Shown: positions 9,074 through 16,900 of the stretch, one piece after another
How positions within the stretch are numbered: the stretch's first letter is position 1
Layout: the number at the start of each line of letters is the position of its first letter
Assembly (NCBI GenBank): GCA_016714985.1
Contig: JADKBS010000005.1
Location: 366,501-430,500 of the forward strand
DNA: 64,000 nt
Direction of reading: 5' to 3'
Source: Saprospiraceae bacterium
Lineage (GTDB): Bacteria; Bacteroidota; Bacteroidia; Chitinophagales; Saprospiraceae
The notes under the pieces: generated by a model
Told to the model about the DNA's origin: nothing
The model's database searches: none
The model's input: the letters and a program-made list of their open reading frames with translations, nothing else
Position numbers and translations under genes: made by a program

Positions 9074-9132
9074 AAGTCCTGCGTGTCTACCATTCCACCA
9101 CCCGGGCAAATGGGTTTTGGAAACGTAAAGAT

Positions 9133-9163
9133 AAAAAAAAAGCCCTCAATAAATTGAAGGCTT
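9133..9163 (-). terminator. Terminator of tRNA-Gly
   Basis: On the minus strand AAGCCTTCAA and TTGAGGGCTT form an imperfect stem directly after the encoded CCA end, followed by a run of nine T. Confidence 0.6.
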
Positions 9164-9239
<76 letters not shown>

Positions 9240-9378
9240 TTATTTGATTGCTTTTCTTGTAAAGCGGGGCAAAGATATGACGACCAAGTTCAAATTGTCA
9301 AATCTCTTTGGATTTTTTTTTCAATTTTCCATTTTAAACGCAATGGTCAAGGAGTAAGTTCCTGATAATCAACGTTTT

Positions 9379-10026
9379 TTAGAGGTCAATTTTATAGTCG
9401 TAGCTGAAAAAAAATTCTTCTCCCAAGCTCACCATGACCAGCCCTGCACCTTGGCGTTCACAGGTGTTATAAATCAGCGTCGAGGCAAGTTTGATGTTTT
9501 CCTCATCCAAATGGCTGAATGGCTCATCGAGCAGTAAAATTTCGAAGGGTTGGCACAATGCCCGCAAAATGGCAATCCGCTGCCTTTGGCCATAAGAAAG
9601 GGTAGCAGCGGTTTGGTTCAGGTAAGGGGACATGCCGAGCCGATCTGCCATTTCCATGATTTCGGCTTCATTTAAGTGGCCTGTCTGGCCATTCTTAAGC
9701 AAGATGTTTTCAAGGCCCGTCAGTTGGGGGAACAACCGTAGGTCTTGGAATACGATGGAAAGTTGGCGTTGGCGGCAATTCGCCCAGTCGCTTGGGGAGT
9801 AACTCCGCACGTCTTTTCCATGAATCGTTGCCTGTCCATCAAAATCGGTTCGCAACCCGTAGATGATGTGCAGGAAAGTGGACTTACCTTTTCCAGATGC
9901 TGCATTGACAAGGTAGTGTTTGCCTTTTTCAAAATGGCATTGCGTAGCAAAAATGCCTGAATCCGGGCTGATGCCATTGGGCATTTCCACGAGTGGGGTA
10001 GGGCGTATGTTGTTCAGTTCAATCAT
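9379..10026 (-). CDS. Orphan ABC transporter ATPase (LolD/FtsE-like) with altered motifs
   Basis: A 215-residue ATP-binding subunit. Walker A reads NAASGKGKST near residue 42 (the first Gly of the usual GxSGSGKST is Ala), the Q-loop is VFQDLRLFP, the signature is LSYGQRQR in place of LSGGQ, and Walker B is ILLLDEPFSHLD. The switch histidine region reads VMVSLGEEF, with no His where most ABC ATPases have THD. Length and the short DEP...HLD region resemble LolD/FtsE export ATPases. No permease gene is next to it. Lost His suggests slow or purely regulatory ATP use; this is inference. Confidence 0.8.
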   Translation of the reverse strand: MIELNNIRPTPLVEMPNGISPDSGIFATQCHFEKGKHYLVNAASGKGKSTFLHIIYGLRTDFDGQATIHGKDVRSYSPSDWANCRQRQLSIVFQDLRLFPQLTGLENILLKNGQTGHLNEAEIMEMADRLGMSPYLNQTAATLSYGQRQRIAILRALCQPFEILLLDEPFSHLDEENIKLASTLIYNTCERQGAGLVMVSLGEEFFFSYDYKIDL

Positions 10027-10094
10027 GTGGAACGGTTGACGGTAAACGTTGGACGGCTTACGGTTGACGGATTACGGCTCGCTGGGTAGTAGCT
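10027..10094. repeat. Degenerate short-word tandem repeat in an intergenic gap
   Basis: The gap consists of repeated words of the form TTGACGG / TTACGG (positions about 10033-10077). It is one of about ten similar gap fillers in the window, each with its own word. Confidence 0.5.
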
Positions 10095-10643
10095 TTAGGA
10101 CAAATTGGGATTTCGGTATCGGCAGGCGTGGGCCAGGATGCTGGCTTTGTAACCCATTGCGGTAGCATCCTCCAACGACTGCTTCACTTCTCCCTCCAAC
10201 GGCATTCCCACGATTTCAATTTCATGGATGTTTTGCGAAGCAAAAAAAGCGGCCAGCCCTGTGTCATGCGCTTTGTTTGCATCGAAAAATGCACTGTGCG
10301 GGGGAATCTCTTTTATCGTGCCCATCTGGGCTGTGAAGGCAATGGTGCCGGTTTTCAGCCCCGGAACCAACTCTGCTCCAAAGCTGCCGGGCACGCAATG
10401 GATATGGTGCAATAGGGTAGGGTGGCCGTTGATGGGGATGGTCTGGCCGGGCCGTCGCCAAAGGTGGTTGGCAGCGAACATGACATGGTCGGCGGGAATG
10501 GCAAATTTGGCGGCAATAACGAGGCCGTATTGGGGAGCCAGTTCATTGATTAGTGGCACAAGCTCCTGACCATCAGGCACTTCCGCTGGGCCTCCGGGCA
10601 GCAAATCCACTTGCATTCCTACGATGAGCAGGGCTTTCATCAA
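10095..10643 (-). CDS. Nicotinamidase/isochorismatase-fold protein lacking catalytic residues
   Basis: A 182-residue cysteine-hydrolase fold. It keeps the PncA framework: ALLIVGMQVDLLPGG, VPDGQELVPLIN, HCVPGSFGAELVPGL. In active PncA the first motif is VDxQNDF; here the Asp is Gly. The metal-binding DWH segment reads FAI before PADH, and the segment GLATDYCV that carries the catalytic Cys reads GMPLEGEV, with Glu in place of Cys. All three active-site elements are thus changed in an otherwise complete protein, so I expect no amidase activity. It overlaps ribH by 4 bp and is probably co-transcribed with it. Confidence 0.75.
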   Translation of the reverse strand: MMKALLIVGMQVDLLPGGPAEVPDGQELVPLINELAPQYGLVIAAKFAIPADHVMFAANHLWRRPGQTIPINGHPTLLHHIHCVPGSFGAELVPGLKTGTIAFTAQMGTIKEIPPHSAFFDANKAHDTGLAAFFASQNIHEIEIVGMPLEGEVKQSLEDATAMGYKASILAHACRYRNPNLS

Positions 10644-11155
10644 TAGCCGATTTTAGCGGATGGTTTCGCCAACTCCTTGCGGAGCGAAGCCATTCGAATG
10701 GCCGTCACAGCTGCCTCCACGCCTTTGTTGCCATGCTTGCCACCTGCCCGGTCGAGGGCCTGTTCATGGGTGTTGGGCGTCAACACACCGAAAATACAGG
10801 GGATGCCGCTGGCAATGCTGAGGTTGGTCAAGCCAGTTGCCACAGCATTGTTGATGTATTCGTCGTGCTGGGTCTCGCCCTTGATGACGCAGCCAAGGCA
10901 GATGATGGCATCGAAACGTTTTACCCCAGCCATGATTTTTGCCCCAACAGGCAATTCAAAGGAACCTGGTACCTGTGCTGTTCGAATATCATCTTCGCTG
11001 ACGCCGTGCTTTACCAATGTATCCAGACAGCCTTGGTAAAGGGCGTGGGTGATGTCGGCGTTCCAATCGGAAACCACGATGCCAAAGCTCAACCCAGCTG
11101 CCGAGGGCAGGTTTGTTTCATCGTAAGTAGAAAGGTTTTTTAATGCACTGGCCAT
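10640..11155 (-). CDS. ribH: 6,7-dimethyl-8-ribityllumazine synthase
   Basis: Condenses 5-amino-6-ribitylamino-uracil with dihydroxybutanone phosphate in riboflavin synthesis. The start at 11155 (MASALKNLS) gives 171 residues, near the usual 150-170; the open frame extends further upstream to 11227 but over non-conserved sequence. Conserved pieces: VVSDWNADITHALYQGC, VPGSFELPVGAK, GCVIKGETQHDEYI (catalytic His in TQHDEY), and GGKHGNKGVEAA near the C-terminus. No other rib gene is close. The upstream neighbour is the TPR gene, separated by a terminator and a dispersed repeat. Confidence 0.95.
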   Translation of the reverse strand: MASALKNLSTYDETNLPSAAGLSFGIVVSDWNADITHALYQGCLDTLVKHGVSEDDIRTAQVPGSFELPVGAKIMAGVKRFDAIICLGCVIKGETQHDEYINNAVATGLTNLSIASGIPCIFGVLTPNTHEQALDRAGGKHGNKGVEAAVTAIRMASLRKELAKPSAKIGY

Positions 11156-11234
11156 TTTATGAGTATTAGCGAATGATGAATGATGAACAGCCTGTCCCGG
11201 CTTGTCGGGAATGAATTTGCAAGGCATTGAAAAA

Positions 11235-11361
11235 CGTAACTACTTAGCAGGGGGTGTTTTTTTGGGAAAAATTTAAAATTTTTCCCAAAAACACCCCAAA
11301 ATGTGGGAGGAGAGAGAAAAAATTTCATTTTTTCTCTCTCCTCCCGCCCTTGGTAGTTACG
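11235..11361 (-). repeat. Dispersed double-hairpin repeat, copy 1
   Basis: Outer inverted repeat CGTAACTAC / GTAGTTACG encloses two perfect hairpins: an inner GGGAGGAGAGAGAAAAAAT arm pairing with its complement (about 11310-11352), and a GGGGTGTTTTT...GGGAAAAATTT hairpin (about 11250-11295). Read on the minus strand the order is GTAACTA, hairpin 1, TTTTGGGGTGTTTTT, hairpin 2, CCCCCTGCTAAG, TAGTTAC. Copies 2 and 3 have the same order. Confidence 0.8.
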
Positions 11362-11409
11362 CTTTTTATAATCCGCAACTTGGGTTACTGGATAGATACG
11401 GGCAACAAA

Positions 11410-11442
11410 AAAAGGCAAGATTCGGTTGAAATCTTGCCTTTT
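11410..11442 (-). terminator. Terminator of the TPR gene
   Basis: A perfect 13-bp stem (AAAAGGCAAGATT and its complement) with a seven-base loop, 24 bases beyond the stop codon at 11466, ending in T on the minus strand. Confidence 0.7.
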
Positions 11443-11465
11443 CTGTAGCAAATATTTTTGGCCAA

Positions 11466-12149
11466 TTAGTTCAAGCTCGTGATGTACTTGTCGGCTTCAC
11501 GGGCTTCATTGGACTTAGGAAACTCGTTCTTGATTTTTTCCCAAGCCTCTTTGGCAGAATCCTTGTCACCTTGTTTGTTGCTCAAAAGCGCAACTTTCTT
11601 GAGGTAATAAGGCGTGATAACTTCATTATCGTCTTCGTTAGCCGCCTTTTTGTAAAGGCTGAGTGCCTTAGCGAGGTCTCCTTTCTCGGCATAAGCATCG
11701 CCAAGAGCGCCGCTTTTCATGGCAGGCAACAAGGTTCCGGCAGGGCTGAAATCTTCCAGGTAGGAAATGGCAGCATCGAAATTGCCCATGTTAAGGTTCG
11801 AAACTCCAGCATAATAGAGGGCTGCGTTTCCAGCATCAGTGCCACCGTATTTCTTCACGATGTCGGCAAAACCAGGGAATCCGCCGCCAGGATTGGCCAA
11901 GGCCAATGCGAAGGAGTCACGCTGGAACTGGTGCTCGGCTTGTGCCATTTGCTCCAATGCCTCTTTTTGGCGTGGGCCGACATAGGCAAATTTATAGGCC
12001 ACCCAGCCACCAATTAGAACTGCCAAAGCACCACCGACGATGAGGATTTGCTTTTTATATTGCTCAAAAAAGTTCTCGGCAGAACCGGATACTTCCGAGA
12101 TGTCAATCAATACGTCATCCGGTTTTGTTGTCTTCTTGCGTTGTGCCAT
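11466..12149 (-). CDS. Membrane-anchored tetratricopeptide repeat protein (YfgM-like)
   Basis: A 227-residue protein with a basic N-terminus, one membrane segment at about residues 33-53 (ILIVGGALAVLIGGWVAYKF) and a periplasmic part made of TPR units, e.g. AALYYAGVSNLNMGNFDAAI and GDAYAEKGDLAKALSLYKKA. The layout, one helix followed by TPRs, matches YfgM/ancillary translocon proteins, but that is similarity of architecture only. Copies 1 and 2 of the dispersed repeat lie on either side of this gene, in opposite orientation. In related genomes a TPR gene often precedes ribH, which fits here. Confidence 0.8.
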   Translation of the reverse strand: MAQRKKTTKPDDVLIDISEVSGSAENFFEQYKKQILIVGGALAVLIGGWVAYKFAYVGPRQKEALEQMAQAEHQFQRDSFALALANPGGGFPGFADIVKKYGGTDAGNAALYYAGVSNLNMGNFDAAISYLEDFSPAGTLLPAMKSGALGDAYAEKGDLAKALSLYKKAANEDDNEVITPYYLKKVALLSNKQGDKDSAKEAWEKIKNEFPKSNEAREADKYITSLN

Positions 12150-12451
12150 TTTACGTTAATCTGAATGTTTGAATTAATAAAAACCTTGGTTTAAGCCTCC
12201 GTTTTACGGTGAAAACCGGATAAGGTTTTTCAAAAGTGGCGCAAAAGTAAAGAAAGTTTGAAACGTAGGCCAATGTTTTGTGTTCTAAGCAAAAAACCTT
12301 TGTTTTTAACTAACGCATGTTGCTAAGCACCTTAGCCTTTCTGAAAAAAAACTGTTTTGCGGCACCTTGTCGCAAAAACACTTTTTAACCTCTTTTTCTA
12401 CGGCTCCACCGCTTAAAAATAGATTTAAGTAGGGTAATCCGCAACTTGGGT
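12150..12451. other. Intergenic region upstream of the TPR gene
   Basis: No gene is seen. The left part is the leader of the TPR gene. The word TAATCCGCAACTTGGGT at 12435-12451 also occurs at 11369-11385 beside repeat copy 1, in the same plus-strand orientation. Confidence 0.5.
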
Positions 12452-12560
12452 CAACTATTTAGAAGGGAACAAGAGGGGGGAGAATGAATTTTTATTCTCC
12501 TTCCTCATTTTGGGGTGTTTTTCAGGGAAAATCTTCAATCCCCCAATGCTAAGCAGCTAC
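12452..12560 (+). repeat. Dispersed double-hairpin repeat, copy 2
   Basis: Reads CAACTATTTAGAAGG, a weaker hairpin 1 (GAGGGGGGAGAATGAA then TTTATTCTCCTTCCTC), the conserved core CATTTTGGGGTGTTTTT, a shortened hairpin 2 (GGGAAAATCTTCAATCCCCC) and the end GCTAAGCAGCTAC. It is more decayed than copies 1 and 3. The pdhA stop codon (12535-12537) lies in it. Confidence 0.75.
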
Positions 12561-13653
12561 GAATATTCAACAAAAAGGCCGCTGTTCCCCAGCGGCCATA
12601 TCTCCTTCCCTTTATAAAAGGATAATTCGGCTCGGCATAATTATCCGTGTACAGTTCGGAAGCATCGGGGTAGGGTGAAGCATCGGCAAACGCTTCTGCT
12701 TCGTCTATCTCAACTTTGATGCGATCCTTAATTGCTTCAATTTCGGCTTCCGTGGCGAGGCCAAGGCTCAGTATCTTGTCTTCAGTGACCCTGATTGGGT
12801 CAATGTCTTGATAGTTTTTCAGTTCATCCCTCGTGCGGTAGCTACCGGGGTCGGATACCGAGTGGCCCTTGTAGCGGTAGGTCTTGATTTCGAGGTAGTA
12901 GGGGCCTGCACCACTACGGATATGGGCGGCTGCCTTGCTAATAGCCTCAAACACCGACTCAGGCGACATGCCGTCCACGGCCTCGCTCGGCATCTCGTAG
13001 GCATGGCCAAGCTTATAGAGGTCGAGCACGTTGCTGGTACGCTCTACGGAGGTGCCCATGGCGTACTGGTTGTTTTCGCAGATGAATAGAACGGGCAGTT
13101 TCCAGGTCATGGCCATGTTGAAGGCTTCGTGCAAAGCGCCTTGCCGGGCAGCACCATCGCCGAACATGGTCACGCAGAGGTTGTCTGTGCCACGGTATTT
13201 TTCCGCAAAGGCAATGCCTGCGCCGATTGGGATCTGTGCGCCCACGATGCCGTTGCCGCCAAAATATTTATGCTCCCTCGACATGAAGTGCATGGAGCCT
13301 CCTTTGCCCTTGTTCACGCCAGTAATCTTGCCGTACAACTCGGCCATGGCCTCTTTGGTGGTAATCCCCCTGCCGATGGCGGTCCCGTGCTGGCGGTATC
13401 CCGTCACGATGCAGTCGGAGGGGCGAAGCACGCTCTCCATGCCTGCGGTGATGGCCTCTTGGCCGATATATACATGCAAGAAGCCCCTGATTTTCTGTTG
13501 GCTGTATGCCAACAGGCAACGCTCCTCAAAGCGGCGGATGCGGAGCATTAATTCATACCAGAAAAGGTATTGCTCCCTGCTATAAGCCGTTTTTTTAGAA
13601 TCTGCCTTTTTGGGTGCTGCTTTCTTCACTGGTTTTACTGTTTCAAGAACCAT
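12535..13653 (-). CDS. pdhA: Pyruvate dehydrogenase E1 component, alpha subunit
   Basis: Catalyses thiamine-diphosphate-dependent decarboxylation of pyruvate with an E1 beta partner, which is not adjacent. The 372 residues include a Lys/Ala-rich N-terminus, GGKGGSMHF, the ThDP motif GDGAARQGALHEAFN ... CENN, and YRYKGHSVSDPGSYRT. The homologous ending is expected just after NYPFIK. Here the frame goes on for about 24 residues (GRRYGRWGTAAFLLNIRSC...), reading through the GGCCGCTG terminator hairpin and stopping inside repeat copy 2. The original stop codon thus seems lost. Confidence 0.93.
   Translation of the reverse strand: MVLETVKPVKKAAPKKADSKKTAYSREQYLFWYELMLRIRRFEERCLLAYSQQKIRGFLHVYIGQEAITAGMESVLRPSDCIVTGYRQHGTAIGRGITTKEAMAELYGKITGVNKGKGGSMHFMSREHKYFGGNGIVGAQIPIGAGIAFAEKYRGTDNLCVTMFGDGAARQGALHEAFNMAMTWKLPVLFICENNQYAMGTSVERTSNVLDLYKLGHAYEMPSEAVDGMSPESVFEAISKAAAHIRSGAGPYYLEIKTYRYKGHSVSDPGSYRTRDELKNYQDIDPIRVTEDKILSLGLATEAEIEAIKDRIKVEIDEAEAFADASPYPDASELYTDNYAEPNYPFIKGRRYGRWGTAAFLLNIRSCLALGD
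12572..12597 (-). terminator. pdhA terminator hairpin, now inside the reading frame
   Basis: GGCCGCTG pairs with CAGCGGCC, an 8-bp stem followed by TTTTTG on the minus strand, a standard intrinsic terminator. It lies within the C-terminal extension of the pdhA frame. Confidence 0.65.
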
Positions 13654-13919
13654 TATCTGAAATGTGAAAAGTTAAAAGTTGAAAGGAAAGAGTATGAGAA
13701 CCTGATTCCTTTTGCTGGATTGAACGAGCAATCATATCTTGTTGTGATTCAATTGCTTGTGCAATACAGGTTGGTTTTCGCATAAGGCATCATAGTGTCC
13801 GATAAACACCTCACCACCTTTCGGGTTGCAAAAATCCGCATTTTCCACTAAAAAAAGAAATTCTTTAATGGTGGACGGTGGTTTGGTCATCCGCCGACAA
13901 CCGACTCACCGTCCTCTGC

Positions 13920-16900
13920 TCACCTCCCCGACCTATCAATAAAATTCGACCCTGCCTGTTGGGTACCGAACATCAGTACGTCCTGAACATTGACATGGGG
14001 CGGCCTAGTGGCCATGAAAAAAATGACCTCTGCCACGTCGCTGGCCCTAAGGGGCTGGAAATTTTCGTAAACTTTGGCTGCCCTGTCCTTGTCCCCATCG
14101 AAACGGACACTGGCAAACTCGGTTTCCTCCACATGGCCTGGTGCTACTTGGCTCACCCGGATATTGTGTTGGTAGAGGTCGAGGCGCATGGACTTGGTGA
14201 GCGCATCAACGGCAAATTTGGTGGCGCAATACACATTGCCACCAGGATAGACTTCCTTTCCTGCGCTTGAAGCCACATTAATGATATGGCCACTTCTCCG
14301 CTTTACCATGAGCGGGGCAATGGCCCTTGTCAAGTAAAGAAGCCCTTTGATATTGGTGTCAATCATCGTTTCCCAATGCTCCAATTCACCTTCATGGATG
14401 GGCGAAAGGCCACGGGAAAGCCCAGCATTGTTGATGAGGATGTCCACCTGCCGCCATTCCTCAGGCAGGTTCACAATGGCTGCCTCTACGGCGTCGTTGT
14501 TTCTCACATCGAACGTGCTGGTTAGTAGGTCAGTTTGGTATTTTTCCTTGAAAATGGCTTTCAATTCCTCCAACCGGTCGGCTCGGCGGCCGGTGGCGAT
14601 GACCCGGTAGCCGTGCTTGGCAAAAAGCGCTGCCGTGGCTCGACCGATGCCCGAAGTTGCGCCAGTTATGAGTACCGTTTTGGTTTCCACGACTGGCTTG
14701 TCGTTGGAGAGGGGCAGCACGAACTCATCACCCTCCATATCGTCCTCTTGGTCAAGGATTTCCTCCAAGGTGGCGGTGAAGTTCTTGTTCGATGGGTCGG
14801 GGACGATTTTCGCTTCAGCAATTCGTGACGTAACTGGTGCTTCAACCGGCTCCTCTGCTTCGTCTTCCAGCAAATCCTCCAGGGTAGGCGCTGAATTCGG
14901 TGCAATACCTGGCACTGCCATGGTTTGCGCTTCCATGGTTTCCATGCCTGCTTCCACTGCTTCGGAAATTTCTTCGGTGATTTCTTGCAGTTCAGCGGCC
15001 TCAGTCAATTCCTCTAAAGCTGCAAAATTGTCAACTGCTTCTTCGATTTCATCAACCAGATCCGCTGTATCCTCGGCGGCTGTTAACGCTTCCACTGCTG
15101 CAAAACTGTCAACTGCTTCGGCAATTTCCTCAGCTGGTTCCACTAGTTTAGCGGCCTTGGTCAGTTCCTCCAAGGCTGCAAAATTGTCAACTGCTTCTTC
15201 GATGGCTGCATCTTGTTCAACACCAATGGTAATTGCAAGCTCATCTTCCTCATTTTCGACCAATTGCTCAGTGGCTTGAGCGGCTTCTTCTATCACCTCA
15301 TCCACTTCGTCGGGTTCATTTGCTTGTACAATGGCCGATCCATCCTGTTGTGGAATACCATTTTGCGGAGCAACAAAAGCAGCGTCATTTTCTGGCGATT
15401 TCAAATCTGGGTTGAGGGCAACCGCCTTTTGGTAGTGCTCGGCAGCCAGTAGCCTGTCGCCACTGGAGAAATACAGCAGCGCAAGGTTGTAGTTGGCATA
15501 GGAGTGGGTGGGGTCGTACTTTAGCGCAAGGTTGAAATGCTTGATGGCATTGGGCTTGTCGCTGGCTGTTTCATTGTACAACGTAGCAAGGATGTATTGC
15601 GCATCGGCGTTCCTTTGGTTGTACTCCACCGAATTCTTGAAGAACTCCAAGGCCAAGTTCTCTTGTCCTTCAAAATGCTGCAAAGTGAGCATGCCCAATC
15701 GGTAATAGACTTCTGGAAAATCGGGCTGCAAGGCTGCAACGGTCTCGAAATTGAGCTTTGCCTCCTCGAATTCACCTTGGCTTTCGGAAAGCTCTCCAAG
15801 CAAGAACAAGGCGTCCGTATGCTCCATGTCATTGGCCAAAATGACCTCCAGCTGGCTTTTTGCATTGGAAAAATCCTGGCCGTAGCGGGCCAATGCATAC
15901 GCATAGTAATAGCGCATGGTATTGTCGCTCGCATTGAGTTGGACGGTCTGCTGAAGGAAGTCGAGTCCCGCCGATTTCTTGCCTTCATCAAACAGCAATA
16001 CGGCGTGTTCAAGCACCTCTTCAGGGGTAGAATGACCGTTGCCATCGGCCCGCAGCACCAAGCCTTCGTCTTCATCGGAAACGAGTTCCAAATGAACTTC
16101 GTCAGCATTCAGATAGTCATCTCCCTCGTTGTCCTCTGTGGTGTTTTCGTCATCTTCATATAAAGAATCAAGGTTGAAATCGTCCGGTTTGTCAGGGTCT
16201 TCACCCACGAACTTGAAATCCTCGCCTTCGTCGTCATCACCTAAGACCTCGTTCAAGAGGCTGGCAAGCTCAACGCCTTCTTCATCATCGTCCGTTTTCT
16301 TGGGTGAAGCAATTTGCACATGGCTGGCTTGGTCAAGTTGGCGAAGCTGGTCGAGGCCCGGTATTTCGTTTAAGTCAATGTTTGGGGCCTCTTCTATCCC
16401 GGTTTTTTTAGCCTTTCCGATGTCTGTGTTCTCGGCCATCAGTTCGTCGCCTGACGCTTGGATGATTTCGGCAAGGGATTTCTGCTGGGGTTGGGCGTTG
16501 GTGTCAATATTGACAGGCGTAGCGGTGGGCTTTTTCGGCTCAATGGCGTCATAGCCGTTGTCTGTGAATTGCCGAAAAGCAGCATAATTGTTTGACTTGA
16601 AATCGGCACAAGGGTGCCAGCGTAGGTTGCGCAGGTAGCGAAGGAACTCGCCAACCTCGCCCCCGACCTGCCTTGTCACCTCAATTTGGGCCTCCAATTG
16701 GGGATTGTCTTCTTGCCCCTTGAAATCCTTGCGCAGTGCCAAATACTTGTCCTGCCAGTAGTTCATGTAGTTGATGATATTGCTTACCCGCTCAAAAGAG
16801 GTCGGCACCGACTCCCATGTTGTTCCATCGGATGAAAGGTAGCGGCCATCTGCCACAATGGGCACAAGCTGGCCGCTGTCCGCCCAATGTTGTAGGGCTT

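Larger units (their letters stand above)
8300..9107 (-). tRNA. tRNA-Leu(UAA) interrupted by a group I intron
   Basis: Reading the minus strand, the 5' exon is 9107-9074 (acceptor GCCCGGG, D-arm, then CAGGACUU) and the 3' exon is 8348-8300 (AAAAUCCUG, long variable arm with TGCC/GGCA stem, T-arm GCGGG-TTCGAGT-CCCGC, acceptor TCCGGGC and discriminator A). Joined, they make an 83-nt class II tRNA with a CAGGA/UCCUG anticodon stem and the loop CUUAAAA, giving anticodon UAA. No CCA is encoded. The break falls between U34 and A35, the exact site of the cyanobacterial and plastid trnL(UAA) intron. Unspliced RNA cannot form a tRNA, so splicing is required. Confidence 0.92.
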
